This document shows, one piece after another, positions 21,664-34,552 of a stretch of DNA of 64,000 nucleotides (position 1 is the first letter of the stretch; each line of letters starts with the position of its first letter). The DNA is from Euryodendron excelsum (lineage: Eukaryota; Streptophyta; Magnoliopsida; Ericales; Pentaphylacaceae): positions 22,972,001 to 23,036,000 of the forward strand of contig CM065389.1 of NCBI GenBank assembly GCA_033060915.1. Direction: 5' to 3'. A program made the translations under genes and the position numbers. The notes under the pieces are model-generated. The model was not told the origin of the DNA. It worked only from the letters and a program-made list of their open reading frames with translations, and did not search any database.

Positions 21664-24600
21664 TGTCGCGCCCAGATTTTTTGCACTCGAGGAATACACA
21701 CACAAGCGGGAAAAATACTGTACTCTCTTGTTAGAACTCACCCTCCTAAAAGAATGAGTGCGACTAGGTTTGAATTGAAAATCTGATTTTGAATAAAGGG
21801 CTTTTAGAAAAAGATTGGAGTCGCCACCTAACTTAATTAAGGTGAGTTAGGTCACCTTAAAACTAAGAATAATCCGAAGACTACACTTAGGGTTTTTGGA
21901 AAAAAGGTTTTTGAAAATATCACCTCAAGAGAGGGTGTTTAGGAAAACAGGTTGTTTGGCAACCTTTGGAAAACATTTAGCCCTTTTTGAAAAATAACTC
22001 CTTTTGGTCTTTCGAAAACAATGATCTAGATTCAGAGGTTGGTTACGTGTAGGGAAGACGCACTAAGCCATCACCCTACCCCGCCCTTTCGGTACCTACA
22101 TGTCAATCTACCCTAGAGTCACCTATGAGAGTCTTCAATTAACATATGTTCAATCCTATTCACTTTAGAAAAATAATGTTTGAAAAGATATGACGCATGA
22201 GATGCAAATGCAACATAAGAGAGAATTGGAGAATAGATTTGGAAATAAATTTGAAAAGAAATTGATTTGATTTGAAAGAGATTCGAAATTGGATAGATTT
22301 GAAATTGAAAAGTTTTGGAAATTGAAAGTAGAGATTTGAAGATAGAAATTTGAAATTGGAAATTTGAAAATAGATTGGAGATTTGGAAAGATTTTAGAAT
22401 TTGAAATTTGGAAAATATGGAGGAGTTTGAAATTTGAAAAATGTTGTGACCGCACCCATGAGGGTTGCCTACATATCCTTTTGGAGGAATCAGGTCAGTC
22501 GTAGTTCGGACAAGAGTCCGATTGAAAATAGAAGAGTTGATTTGAAAGAAAGAGATTTAATTGGAAATTGGATTGGAAGATTGAGAGATTGAACTTAGAA
22601 TAGAAGATTGAAAATTGGAATTTAGAATTTTGGAATTGAAGAGATTGGATGTTGATTTGAAAAGGTAGAATTTGGAAGAAAGATTTAGACCTGTTTTGGA
22701 AAAATGGAAGTTTAAGAAACCTAGACCTAGGAAAGAGACTTAGAAAATATTTGACTTGACTTGGAAGGTTTAGGAGATTAGGAAAGATTGTATTTAGGAA
22801 ATGTTTGAATTAGGAAAGATCCGATTTAGGAAAGTTTCGAATTAGGAAAGTTTCATTTTTGGAAAGTTTTCGGATTAGAAAAGTTTCTAAATTAGGAAAG
22901 TTTTCAAATTAGGAAAGTTCAAATTTAGGAAAGTTTTAGAAATTGGAAAGTGCCATTTCAGGAAAGATTTCGAATTAGGAAAGGTTTTGAAATTAGGAAA
23001 GTTTTGAAAGTTGAAAAGTTTTGCAAATTAGGAAAGATTTAACTTAAGAAAGTTTTGAATTTAGAAAACATTGAATTTGGAAAGATTTGAAATTTAAAAA
23101 GTTTAAGAGTTAAAAAGTTTTAGAATTTTAGAAAATCTTGAAATTAAGAAAGGTTTGAGTTTAGAAAAGATTTGAAAACTTAGATTTGGAAAGTTAAGAT
23201 TTGAAAAGGGGTAGGATTAGGAAAGGGTTGAATTAGGAAATATTTGAAAGTTGAGTTTTAAAATTTAGAAAACATTTTTATATTCAAGTTTTAGAAACTT
23301 AAGATTTAGGAAAGTGAAGGATTAGGAAGGATTTGAATTTAGGAAAGATTTGGATTTTGAAACTTAAGAAAAGATTTGAAGTTTAGGTTTAGGAAACTTA
23401 TGGTTTAGGAAGGTAGGAAATTAGGAAGGAGTTGAATTAGGAAAGGTTTGGATTTGTTTCTAAAAACGGAGGATTGGATCTAGTTTCCTAAACGGATAGA
23501 TTGGATTTGGTTTCCTAAAAGGAAGGTTAGATTTGGTTTCCTAAAGGGAATATTGAATTTAACAAGGATTTGGAAAATGAGGTTTTGGAAACCCTAAATT
23601 TGGAAAACTATAGTTTCGACGTAGAAAATAGGTTTTGGAAACATGTATAGTTTTAACGTAGAAAATAAGAGGTTTTAGAAACCAAGGTTTGGGGCAAAGT
23701 TTGAAATCATATTTTTGAAAAGAAAATTAGGGTTTCCTAATTGTAAGTTCTAGGGCTTGATTTGGGTTCTAAAGAGTTTTTGGAAAGTGCGTTTTTGGAA
23801 ACTAGTTTTTGGAAGAAAATCTTAGAGAGGAGTTTTTGGAAAGTGTATTTTAGGAAACGTGTTTTTTGGAAGGAAAATCCTAGAGGGTGGTTTCTAGAAG
23901 GAAGATTTTGGAAAGAAAGCTTTTAGAAAGATTTTTGGTAGAAAATCGTTGGAGAAAGTTTTTGGAAAGATTTTTAGGGAGTGTTTTTAGAAAGTGGATT
24001 TTGAGGAGAGGATTTTGAAAAGGAATTGAAAAAGAGAGTTTTGAAAAGTAGATTTTTGGAGAGAGTTTTTGAAAACAACTTTGGAAAGGAGAGTTTTAGG
24101 AAGTATGTTGAAAAAGAGATTTTTAGGAAGAGATTTTTGAAAAGAGAGTTTTTAGAAAGTATAAAAACGTCTCACTTTCCTAAAGCGATTTTAGCCATAA
24201 AAAGGCTAGAACCACTTTAAGAAAGTGGTTTTGAAAACAAGGAGTTGAAAATATAGACCATACCGGTCTCTTTAAATGTAACACTTTCCTAAAGCAATCC
24301 TAGCCATGGAAAGGCTAGAATCACCTTAGGATTGTGATTTTGAAAACATGTTTTGAAAAATGAGATTTTGATGCAATTTTGAAAATAAGTTTAAAAACAA
24401 TTTTCAAAACAACTTTGAAAACAATTTTTGGAAGATGAAAGACCATAATATGCACAATGCAATTTTGGGGTCGTGAACATACAAGGTTAAGACTTCACCA
24501 CATAATCAAGGGGGTCGGACCCACGTGGTCTTTGGTTAGACTAGAAGAAAGCCCCCGACACGGTGACTCTCCAATAGTACAATCCTACACATGGACCGGG

Positions 24601-25044
24601 AGTCCCTTTGTTTCAAGCATGCAAAGAAAGGGGGGGGGGGAAGAGATAGGGGATTAAAATAGAAGAGAACCCAAGTGGGTTAGGAGAGAGAAGAGAGAGG
24701 GGGAAGTGCAAAAATTTAAATGGAGAACCTACCTTGTATCTTGTTTATTTTGCACACCTTGCTTTCTTCGGTCTTCGTTTGATCTTCGTCTTCAACCTTC
24801 AAGAGCCGCCTTCAATCTTCAAACTTTAGATTACAACTCAAGTCTTCGAAGAAGGGTTGAAGGTTAGTGTATAAGTGTATGAGGGTGTGTATGAGTGTAT
24901 AGGAGGCTAGGGTTTAGTGTATGGTGGCTAGGGTTTGGAAAACCTAGGGAGGCTAGGGTTTAGGGATTGTTCGAGCTCTGTATATCAAATTATATGATTT
25001 TTAGATTGAGTTTGTGCATCCTCTTCACGCTGGAAGAGGCTTTG

Positions 25045-25052
25045 TATTTATA
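25045..25052 (-). promoter_or_regulatory. TATA box of M1 3' LTR
   Basis: TATAAATA on the minus strand, same setting as in LTR-B. Confidence 0.65.
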
Positions 25053-26095
25053 GAAGTTGGACAACACTGGCGCCTGTTGCAGTGGCGCCAGGGCAAACTT
25101 TACACTGGCGCCACTGGGAGTGGCGTCAGGCCATTTTTTGGTGCCAGCCATTTAGGAAATATTTAAGGTTGGCAAGCAACGTATCTTTGACTAGATTTGG
25201 GCACCTGTACTAGTGACTACCATGCAATTTTTAGCCTAGCTTCACTAGGAGTGACTCCGGAAAGTCTGGGAATGGTTTAAGGGACCGGGAATGGCCCGGA
25301 AGGCTGGAAAAGAGCAGGAACACTTAAAATAGTGTCCCAAAGGTATTTGACTTGAAAAATGACGACAGAACGTGTTGGAAGGGTTGACCAGGCTTTTAGG
25401 GGCAAAACGGTCAATCGGATTGGAAAGTTGCCGGGATGGACTCAGACTATCCCGGAAGAAGACTCAAAATTTGGAAACATTATTTAGAATGTTCCCAAAG
25501 ATTGCCGGTTTGATACCCAGAGCCGGGGTGGTTGGAAAACGTGACCGACCCACCAGGGGCAAAACGGTTATTTTGTACCAGGTTGTCCGGAAATGAGTCA
25601 GAATGATCCGAAAAAGTAAAGGAAGGTTGAAAATACTATGAGAAGTAATCTCAGGAAGTTACCGGTTTGATACCCAGAGCCAGCATGGTCAGAAAAAGGC
25701 GACCGGCCCCCTAGGGGCAAAATGGTCATTTTGCACCGGATTTGCCGGAACTGACTTGAAATGATCCGGAAAAGTAGAAGAGGATTGAGAATACTATAAG
25801 AAGTATTCTCGGGAGGTTACCGGTTTGATACCCAAAGCCGGTGTGGTTCTCGGGGCGTTCGAATGCCTAGGGGCGAAATGGTCATCTTGACCGGAAAGTC
25901 TCGGAAAAGGTCCAAGGGGTAGTTTGGTCATTTTTCACCGAAGTGGGCTAACAGACACTGGTGTTGACCTGGGTTTTGAGTGTTTCTGCCACTCTGACGG
26001 CAGTCGTCGTGACACAGGGGTTTGTTGGCAATTCCCTATATTGACCTATTTGTGAGTATTTTCGCTACTCTAACAGTTGTGATATTTACGAATAT

Positions 26096-26400
26096 TTTCG
26101 CTACTCGGACCGTCTCGAGGAATAAACTGTCTCGAGAGAGGGATTGAAAAGGGGTCTTATCGTCTTTGAAGAGACGTGCCTGGTTGGAACTGTCTCAAGG
26201 AATAAACTGTCTCGAGAGTGGGATTGGAAGGGGGACTTACCGTCTTCGAAAAGACGTGCCTGAGTTGGAACCGTCTCGAGGAATCAACTGTCTCGAGAGA
26301 GGGATTGGAAAGGAGACTTACCGTCTTCGAAAAGACATACCTGAGTTGGAACCGTCTCGAGGAATAAACTGTCTCGAGAGAGGGATTGGAATTGGAATTG
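26096..26400. repeat. 80-81 bp minisatellite in M1 3' LTR, 4 units
   Basis: Reverse complement of the LTR-B unit. It ends in a GGAATT run (about 26388-26408), a short slippage repeat. Confidence 0.9.
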
Positions 26401-26596
26401 GAATTGGAAAGAACAATGCCTCTAAGGGCATTTTGGTCATTTTACCTCTATTTGGGCCTGGCGGGCTCGCGAAGTGATGGACAAATGGGATTTGGACTTT
26501 AGAAAGTTGGTTTCGATTGGAATACGCCCACAATAACTTGAAAACAAGTCTGGGCAGAGTGTAGACTGCCGAGCGGTAAAAAATGAGGTGTTTACA

Positions 26597-26613
26597 ACTA
26601 CCCCTCTTTTTCT
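26597..26613 (-). promoter_or_regulatory. Polypurine tract of M1
   Basis: Minus strand AGAAAAAGAGGGGTAGT directly before the 3' LTR. The conserved 13-bp hairpin (26608-26638, one mismatch) overlaps it. Confidence 0.82.
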
Positions 26614-26638
26614 ATCTTTGCTTGTCAAAGACAGAAAA

Positions 26639-27939
26639 CGATAGAAGTAAGAGTCCCATGTTGACCGCGAGGCAGTCGAAGGGACAGACATTAGAAATCT
26701 TTTGACAACGGGGGTCGAAAATAGATAACGGGCCAAAAAGGCCTTCGAAAACGAGTTTTGGTGGTAAAAAGGGCGAAGCTGCCCAAAATTTGAACTTGGC
26801 GCCACCAACAATGGCGCCTTTGGCAGAAAAGGCTTGGCGCCTCTGCTAGTGGCGCCAAGCTTAAAGTTAAAACTAGAAAATTCTGGTTCGAATGCTTACG
26901 GGATATTGGAGAGTTTTCGCAAATCTGAGAGGTACTTGCGAGGAAGTTGACTTAGACATTAAAGGAGTACTTCTTGGAGACCACGGGTGATTGCCAGAAG
27001 GAGACCACGTCGCCGGAAAAGTCGCCGGAAAAGAAGATTTCGCTAGAGAACTTCCAAAAAGTGAGTGTTCAAATTTTGTTAATTTTGATGTGTAGAACTT
27101 CATTTGAATCATGTGAATAGTGGAAATTGATGTTTTGATATGCTTTGAACACTTTGGTGATGTTGTTTTTGCATTTTGATGGTTGTTTGATTGAATTTGA
27201 ATGATATTTTATGATTATGCGAAGAGGGTTTTCTGCAGAAATAGAAAATTTGTTCTTACAGACTTGAGCATTGGGTTTTCTGGCTATGTTTTGTCATGTT
27301 CCTTAGAAAAATGTGTTTAACAACTGTATGAAGTTTTGTGATTTTTTGAAAACTCGGTGAATTTTTGATTTTTTGAAAAATAAAAAAATATTTAAAAAAT
27401 TAGAAAAATTAAGAAAACTTGAGAGATTGATGAAATTTTTAAAGTTTGAAATTTGAAAAAATATTGGAATATTTTAGAAAACATTTGAGGTGATTTTGAA
27501 ATTTCGGGAGACTTTTGAAAACCATTGATTTATTTGAAAAATAAAACACGTGTCTTGAAAATTTTGAAAAATTGAAAAATGTGCGCAAGTGCGGTTGTTG
27601 TGTAATTGTTATGTTGGAAAGTGCACATTTTGTGTTTTGTGTTGATGTCATGGGTGTTGTAGGGGCCATTTTTAAATGGGACTCTGCCGAAATTTTTTAG
27701 AAATTAGGGAAAGAGTTGGTTAAAGTTTTAGAAATAAAATCTTTTTGAAGGGAAAAAGATAGAAAACCCTTGAGGTTTGATTTGAAGTTGGAAAATCAAG
27801 ATGTGCATATAGGAAATTTGTTTTATCATTTGAAATCCTTTATTTGTCTTGTTTGTGTTGGTTGTTTATTTTATTTTACTATTATTTAAACTGCATGGAT
27901 GGTATATTAACATCACTTACCTTGGCTTACCTTTTCAGG
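26639..27939 (+). other. 5' untranslated region and predicted intron of M1's PMD gene
   Basis: The PMD gene of M1 runs on the plus strand, antisense to M1. GGCGCC palindromes lie at 26790-26865. A GTGAGT donor at 27061 and a CTTTTCAG acceptor ending at 27938 define an 878-base A/T-rich intron just ahead of the ATG at 27940. The same sites occur in I1 and I2. No TATA box is clear. Confidence 0.55.
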
Positions 27940-29609
27940 ATGGCAGATGCGGGTGATGACGGTTCTGAGAGGAGGCGCCGCTCGGGGAAGGCGGCCTAGA
28001 CAGATTCTACTGGTGGCTCTAGTCGTTCTAGAGGTAGTCGACGATCTACCGGACGATCTTCCTCCAGTCAGAGTGGGCAGGGGAGTAGGCTACTTGTCGA
28101 CCCCTTTCCTCTGGTTGATCAGGCTTTCGCCGAGGAGATTGATGCTGAGGAGGAGGTACCGGGCCTTGGGGATTAGGTGACCAGTTATGGAAGTGCTTCT
28201 TCCAAGCATAGGCAACCGGATGCCGACTTGGGAGATTTGCAGATACCAGACGTCCCACCACTCGGGGATCTTGCCTATCACCCCAGCGTGTACTCTAGAC
28301 AGCATTTGCCTCTTCAGCGGGTACATACAGCTTTCCGAGGGGCTGTTCATCAGGTTTTTGTGACCATGCAGCGGGCGACCCCATCATATCGTGCCTTCTT
28401 GGCAGAGATCGGATTTGGCGCCTTTATAGGATTACAGGCTAGCTGCCTGAACTGGCATTTATTACTGGCACTTGTTGAGAGGTGGTTCGAGGAGACCGGA
28501 ACCTTTCATTTTGTCGGCTTCGAGTTAGGTACTACTCCTTTGGATTGGGTAATTATTACAGGGCTCTCCTTTGTTGGTCGACGGATCACCCTGCATCCAA
28601 TCAGTAGGGACGAGGCCTGTTTGCTGTTAGACTTGCCTCCCCCTGAGCGTTCTACCTTCCCAGTCTCTTGGATTAGTCAAGATGACCGTACTTTTGCTAC
28701 TGAGCCACCGCCTGCTAGGCGGGACATCATGAGACGGCAACTTGTGTTGTATATCATCTTTGGCTACTTATGCAACAACAACAAGTCACTCGTGTCATGT
28801 CGTTTGGTGAGTATAGTAGCTGATCTTGGAGCCATATCTGAGCTGGACTAGGGGTCCATTTCCTTTGGTTGCTTTCTTCGATCGATGCGGGTTCGGACTT
28901 CTTCTCATTGGGGCAGCATGACTAGCTTTTGGCCTTTCCTTGTCTGGTGGAGTTACGAGTACCTACCAGTGCGTCGCCCTGCAGTTGTTGAGGATGACCT
29001 CTATCCTCGTGCTTTGAGGTGGGCTCGTGGCCGGGTAACCCAACGATCGGAGATTACTGACTTTGTGACGCTCCGGGCTAACCTGGAGCTGATTGAGGCG
29101 CGGGATACGACCTGGCAGCCCTTCATTGGATCAACCCATTACGAGACAGTCTGGTACTTGGTCCCATTGTCCCTATTGAGAGCTGCTTTTCTCAGTGATG
29201 ACACCTGGGAGTCCTATCTTGGAGAGCGACACTGGCGGCAGTTTCATGAGGAGTTCCGATCAGCAAGAGCTCCGTCAGAGTATATGTTTGGAGCCTTGGT
29301 GGTGAGAGTGCCTATCTCTTATCAGGAGCGTCAGCCAGTGCCGAGTTCTTGCTTCCTCCAGATACAGATTATACTGCGCACTTTAGGGCTCATTCGGTCG
29401 GTGCCTTCACCCGGTTTGAGGTAGTAGTTGGTGGGTACGCTGTTGGCCAAGAGGTGGTTGACTTGTGGCGCCATGCTGGAGGATATGTGCCCCAGGCCGA
29501 GTTTACTACTATGAGAGACCAGAGAGACCAGTACCAGATGGAGCGGGATTAGTACCAGGCCGAGGTAGCTTCCCTGACGGCTTGGTTATCTCAGATGGGC
29601 GGTGGTGGG
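27940..29609 (+). pseudogene. PMD pseudogene of M1, 5' part (split by S1)
   Basis: Starts MADAGDDGSERRR at the ATG two bases after the splice acceptor. Parts in order: Ser/Arg-rich region (about residues 10-45), acidic EEIDAEEEVP-like stretch (about 65-75), PMD-like core (about 115-465, with FVGFELGTTPLDW and LSFVGRRITLHP), coiled-coil-like segment near 525. The gene continues after the S1 insertion at 45209. In-frame TAG codons at 27997, 28174 and 28849, a missing G near 29339 and a TAG near 29550 break it; there is no frameshift before 29339. At least two of the stops look like C-to-T changes in CAG context, as expected from cytosine methylation and decay. Confidence 0.83.
29605..29609. repeat. 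Target-site duplication of S1, left copy (GTGGG)
   Basis: GTGGG before S1 and GGGGG after it at 45209-45213, one mismatch. The I2 copy shows the unbroken site (GATGGGGGGGTATG on the minus strand). Confidence 0.6.
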
Positions 29610-32600
29610 TGTCGCGCCCAGATTTTTTGGACTCGAGGAATACACACACAAGTGGGAAAAATGCTATACTCTCTCGTTAGAACTCACCCTCCTAGGAGAA
29701 TGAGTGCGACTAGGTTTGAATTGAAAATTGAATTAAATAAAGGGCTTTTGAAAAAGATTCGGAGTCGCCACTTAACTTGATTAAGGTGAGTTAGGTCACC
29801 TAAAAACTAAGCATAATCCGAAAACTACACTTAGGGTTTTTTGAAAAAAAAAAAAAAAAGGTTTTGAAAATATCTCCTCAAGAGAGGGTTTTTAAGAAAA
29901 CAGGTTGTTTGGCAACCTTTGGAAAACATTTAAGCCCTTTTTGAAAAATAACTCCTTTTTGGTCTTTGAAATTAGTGATCTAGGTTCGGAGGTTGGTTAC
30001 GTGTAGGGAAGACGCACCTAGCTATCACCCTACCCCACCCTTTCAGTACCTACATGTCAATCTACCCTAGATTCACCTATGAGAGTCTTCAACTAACTAT
30101 TGGCCAATCCTATCCACTTTGGAAAACAATGTTTATAAATTATCATGATGCATGATATGCAAGTGCAAGAAAAGAGAATTGAAAAATAGATTTAGAAAAA
30201 AGATTGATTTGAAATTGATTTGATTTGAAAATAGATTTGAAGAGATGGAATTGAAATTGAAAAGTTTGAAAAGTTGGAAATAGAAATTTGGAAATAAAAA
30301 TTTAAAATTGGAATTTTGAAAATAGATTAGAATTTGAGATTTGAAAAATGTTGCAACCGCACCCATGAGAGTGGAATTGAAAGTTTGAAAAGTGTTGTGA
30401 CCGCACCTATGAAGGTTGCTTATGTATCCTTTTTGAGGAATCAGGTCAGTCGTAGTTCGGACAAAAGTCCAATAGAAAATAGAAGATTTGATTTGAAAAA
30501 GAGTTTGATTTGAACTTAGAAGATTGGAAATTGGAAATTGGAAATTGGAATTGAATGATGGAAATTGATTTGGAAAGATTGAGGTTTAGGAAACCTAGAC
30601 TTAGGAAGATCGGATTTAGGAAAGACTCGAGGTTTAGGAAAGATTTGACTTGAATGTTGGACTTGGAAGATTAGGAAAGATTGGATTTAGGAAGGGTTCG
30701 AATTGGGAAAGGTCCGATTTAGGAAAGTTTCAAAATAGGAAAGTGTTGGATTAAGAAAGTATTGAAATAGGAAACATTTCGTTTTAAGAAAGTTTTGAAA
30801 TTAGGAAATGTTTTGAAATTAGGGTAGGTTTTGTTTTAAGAAAGTATTGAAATTAGAAAGTTCTGAATTTAGAATGTTTTGAAATTAGAGAGTTTTGAAA
30901 GTTGGAAAGTTTTGAATTTAGAAAATTTTAGATTTGAAAAGATTTGAAGTTTAGGGAAGTTTAGAATTTTAGAAAGGTTCAAAGTTTGAGTTTTAGAAAT
31001 TCTTAAAATTAGTAAAGGTTTGAATTTAAGAAAGATTTGAAGAATTGAATTTGGAAAGTTAAGATTTGGAAAAGGGATGGAACTAGGAAAGGGTTGAATT
31101 AGGAAAAATTTAGAAGCTTAATGTTTAAGGAAAGATTTGAAAATTTAGGCTTAGGAAACTTTTGGTTTAGGAAGGTACTAGATTAGGAAGGAGTTCAATT
31201 AGGAAAGATTTGGGTTTGGAAGGATTGAGATTCCTATTTCCTAAAACAAGGGATTGGATTTTGTTTCTAAAAAGAGATGTTTTGATTTTGTTTCAAAAAA
31301 CAGAGGAGAGGATCTAGTTTCTTAAAGGGGAGATTGGATTTGGCTTCCTAAAGGAGAGATTGGATTTGGCATGAATTTGGAAAGATGGAGTTTTGGAAAT
31401 CCTAGTTTTGGGAAGACTATAGTTTTGACGTAGAAAAGAGGTTTTGAAAACATGTATAGTTTGGATGTGAAAACAAGAGATTTTGGAAACTTAGGTTTGG
31501 GGCAAAGTTTGAAAATCATGTTTTTAGAAAAAAAATTAGGGTTTCCTAATTGTGGGCTCTAAGGCTTGACTTGGGCTCTAAGGAAAGAGTTTTTGGAAAG
31601 TGCGTTTTTGGGAAACGAAGGCTTTTCTAGAAGGGAATCCTAGGGAGGAATTTTTGGAGAGTGAATTTGAAGAGGGAGTTTTTGGAAAAAGATTTTAAAG
31701 AGAAGGGGTTTTGGAAAGTGTATTTTTAGAAACGTAGATTTTAGAAGAAAAATCCTAGAGAGGAAATTTCTAGAAGGAAGATTTTGGAAAAAGAGTTTTT
31801 TAGAAAGGTTTTTGGAGAGAGTTTTTAGGAAGGTGAATCTATTGAGTGTTTTTAGAAAGTGAATTTTGAGGAAAAGATTTTGGAGACGAGTTGAAAAAGA
31901 GAGTTTTGAAAAATATATTTTGGAAAGGAGTTTTTGAAAACAATTTTGAAGAGGAGAGTTTAAGAAAGTATGTTGAAAAAGAGATTTTTAGGAAGAGATT
32001 TTTGAATAGAGAGAGTTTTGGAAAGTATGAAAACGTCTCACTTTCCTAAAGCGATTCTAACCATAAGAGGGCTAGAACCACTTTAAGAAAGTGGTTTTGG
32101 AAAACAATAAGATTTGAAAATATAGACCAAAAAGGTCACTTTTAATGTAACACTTTCCTAAAGCAACCCTAGCCATGGAAAGGCTAGAATCACTCTAGAA
32201 TTGTGGTTTTGAAAACAAGTTTTTGAAAAAGAGATTTTGATGCAATTTTGAAAACAAGTTTGAAAACGATTTTGAAAACAACTTTGAAAACGGATTTTGG
32301 AAGATGCAAGACTATGATATGCACAATGCAATTTGGGGTCGTGAGCATACAAGGCTAAGGCTTCACCACATAATCAAGGGGGCCGGACCCACGTGGTCTT
32401 TGGTTAGACTAGAAGAAAACCCCCGACACGGTGACTCTCCAATAGCCCAATCCTACCATGGACCGAGAATCTCCTTGTTTCAAGCATGCAAAGAAAGGGC
32501 TGGAAAGAGATGGGGGATTAAAATAGAGGAAACCCAAGTGGGTTAGGAGAGAGAAGAGAGAGGGGGGAAGTGCGAAAATTTAAATAGGGAGCCTACCGTA

Positions 32601-32913
32601 TGTCTCTTGTTTATTTTACGCGCCGTGCAGTCTTCGGTCTTCGATCTTTGTCTTGATCTTTATCTTCAATCTTCAAGAGTTGTCTTCAAGCTTTAGATGG
32701 TAGCTCTTCAAGTCTTTGAAGGAGGGTTGAAGGCTAGTGTATGAATGTATGGGGGTGTGTATGAGTGTATAGGAGGCTAGGGTTTGTGTAGGGTGGCTAG
32801 GGTTTGGAAAACCTAAGGTGGCTAGGGTTTTTGAGGTACTCGAGCTCTGTATATCGAATTATATGAATTTTAGGTTCAGTTTGCGGATCCCCTCCACGTT
32901 GAACGAGGCTCTG

Positions 32914-32921
32914 TATTTATA
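32914..32921 (-). promoter_or_regulatory. TATA box of S1
   Basis: TATAAATA on the minus strand, cut off from its upstream U3 by the S2 insertion. Confidence 0.6.
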
Positions 32922-32949
32922 GAGGGAGGAATACACTGGCGCCTGTTGC

Positions 32950-32954
32950 AGTGG
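32950..32954. repeat. Target-site duplication of S2, left copy (AGTGG)
   Basis: AGTGG repeats at 43055-43059. The unbroken site in other LTRs is GCAGTGGCGCCAG. Confidence 0.92.
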
Positions 32955-33159
32955 TGTAAGCACCCCATTTTTTACCGCTTAACAGTCTACACTCCGTCCA
33001 GACTTGTTTTCAAGTCATTGTGGGCATATTTCAATCGAAACCATTTCTCTAGGTCCAAATTTCGTCTTTCCATTGCTTTGTGGGCCTGTCAGGCCCAAAT
33101 AGAGGCAAAATGACCAAAATGCCCTTAGGGGCATTGTCCTTTCTTATTCTAATTCCAAT

Positions 33160-33548
33160 CCCTCTCTCGAGACAGTTTATTCCTCGAGACGGTCCGAGTA
33201 GCAAAACTACTCACAAAACCGTTAGAGTAGCGGAAATACTCACAAAACCGTTAGAGTAGCGGAAGTACTCACGAAACCGTTAGAGTGGCAGAAACACTCA
33301 AAATCCAGGCACGTCTCCTCAGAGACGGTAAGACCCCTTTCCAATCCCTCTCTCGAGACAGTTTATTCGTCGAGACGGTTCCAATCCAGGCACGTCTCTT
33401 CGGAGACGGTAAGACCCCTTTCCAATCCCTCTCTCGAGACAATTTATTCCTCGGGACGGTCCCAATCCAGGCACGTCTCTTCGAAGACGGTAAGACCCCT
33501 TTCCAATCCCTCTCTCGAGACAGTTTATTCCTCGAGACGGTCCGAGTA
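33160..33548. repeat. 80-81 bp minisatellite in S2, 4 units
   Basis: The first unit is separated from the other three by a run of short GAGTA/TACTC hairpin repeats, so the two repeat families are interleaved here. Confidence 0.9.
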
Positions 33549-33790
33549 GCAAAACTACTCACAAAACCGTTGGAGTAGCGGAAATACTCACAAATCATCA
33601 ACCCCGTCCGAGTAGCAAAAATACTCCCAAATCATCAACCCCGTCCGAGTAGCGGAAATACTCCCAAATCATCAACCCCGTCCGAGTAGCGGAAATACTC
33701 CCAAATCATCAGTCCCGTCCGAGTAGTGGAAATATTCAACCCCGTCCAAGTAGCGGAAATACTCACACCGTTAGAGTGGCGGAAACACTC
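33543..33790. repeat. GAGTAGCGGAAATACTC hairpin repeat array in S2
   Basis: About seven short units, spaced mostly 25-35 bases, joined by CACAAATCATCAACCCCGTCC. Each unit can fold with a GAGTA/TACTC stem. The final unit reads GAGTGGCGGAAACACTC, changing both arms together. Confidence 0.85.
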
Positions 33791-34547
33791 AAAACCTAGG
33801 TCAACACCGGTGTCTATTAGCTCACTTCGGTGAAAAATGACCAAACTACCCTTAGGACCTTTTCCGAGACTCTCCGGTCAAGATGACCATTTTGCCCCTA
33901 AGCATTCGAATGCCCCAGGAACCACACCGACTCTAGGTATCAAACCGGTAACCTCCTGAGACTACTTTTTATAGTGTTCTCAACCTTCCTTTACCTTTCG
34001 GGATCATTCCGAGTCAGTTCCGGCCAACTCGGTACAAAATGACTGTTTTGCCCCTAGAGGGCCGGTCTCCTTCTTCGACCACACCGGCTCTGGGTATCAA
34101 ACCGGTAATGTCCCGAGAATACTTTTTATAGTGTTTTCAACCTCCCCTTACCTTTCCAGACCATTCCGAGTCAGTTCCGGCAAACCCGATACAAAATGAC
34201 CGTTTTACCCCTAGTGGGCCGGTCTCCTTTTCCGACCATGCCAGCTCTGGGAATCAAACCGGCAACCTCTGGGAACATTCTGAATAATGTTTCCAGATCC
34301 CAAGTCTTTTTCCGGGACAGTCCGAGTCTGTCCCGGCGGTTTTTCAGTTCGATTGACCGTTTTGCCCCTAAAGACCCGTTTAACCTTTTCGACTCATCTT
34401 ATCTTCATTTTTCAAGTCAAATACCTCCAGGACACTATTTTAAGTGTTCATGCTCCTTTCTAGCCTTCCGGGTCATTCCCGGCTCCTTCAAATCATTCCC
34501 GAACTTTCCAGAGTCACTCCTAGTGAAGCTAGGCTAAAAGTTGCATG

Positions 34548-34552
34548 GTAGT
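34548..34552. repeat. Target-site duplication of S3, left copy (GTAGT)
   Basis: GTAGT repeats at 39436-39440. The unbroken sequence in LTR-B is GCATGGTAGTCACTAG. Confidence 0.95.

Larger units (their letters stand above)
21664..26596 (-). mobile_element. 3' LTR of M1 (4,933 bp)
   Basis: Begins on the plus strand with TGTCGCGCCC (the reverse of the LTR end) and finishes GAGGTGTTTACA (the reverse of the LTR start). Landmarks: cryptic repeat 22160-24170, hairpins 24150-24240, G-box 24521, minus-strand TATA box at 25045-25052, GGCGCC palindromes 25070-25150, about 160-bp repeats 25380-25910, and a four-unit minisatellite 26096-26400. It is followed on the right by M1's polypurine tract, which fixes it as the 3' LTR. 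Confidence 0.93.
29610..32954 (-). mobile_element. Solo LTR S1, part 1 (left)
   Basis: Starts TGTCGCGCCC inside the PMD gene of M1. It holds the LTR end, cryptic repeat 30120-32030, hairpins 32037-32095, G-box 32389, AAACCCTA motifs near 32780-32840 and a TATA box at 32914-32921. S2 interrupts it at the AGTGG duplication, 33 bases upstream of that TATA box. No internal region or second LTR accompanies S1, so it is a solo LTR of about 5.5 kb. Confidence 0.9.
32955..34552 (+). mobile_element. Solo LTR S2, part 1 (5' end)
   Basis: Starts TGTAAGCACCCC. It contains a four-unit minisatellite (33160-33548), many GAGTAGCGGAAATACTC hairpin repeats (33188-33300 and 33543-33790) and three repeats of about 160 bp (33870-34340). 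It is cut by S3 at the GTAGT duplication and continues at 39436. Confidence 0.92.
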
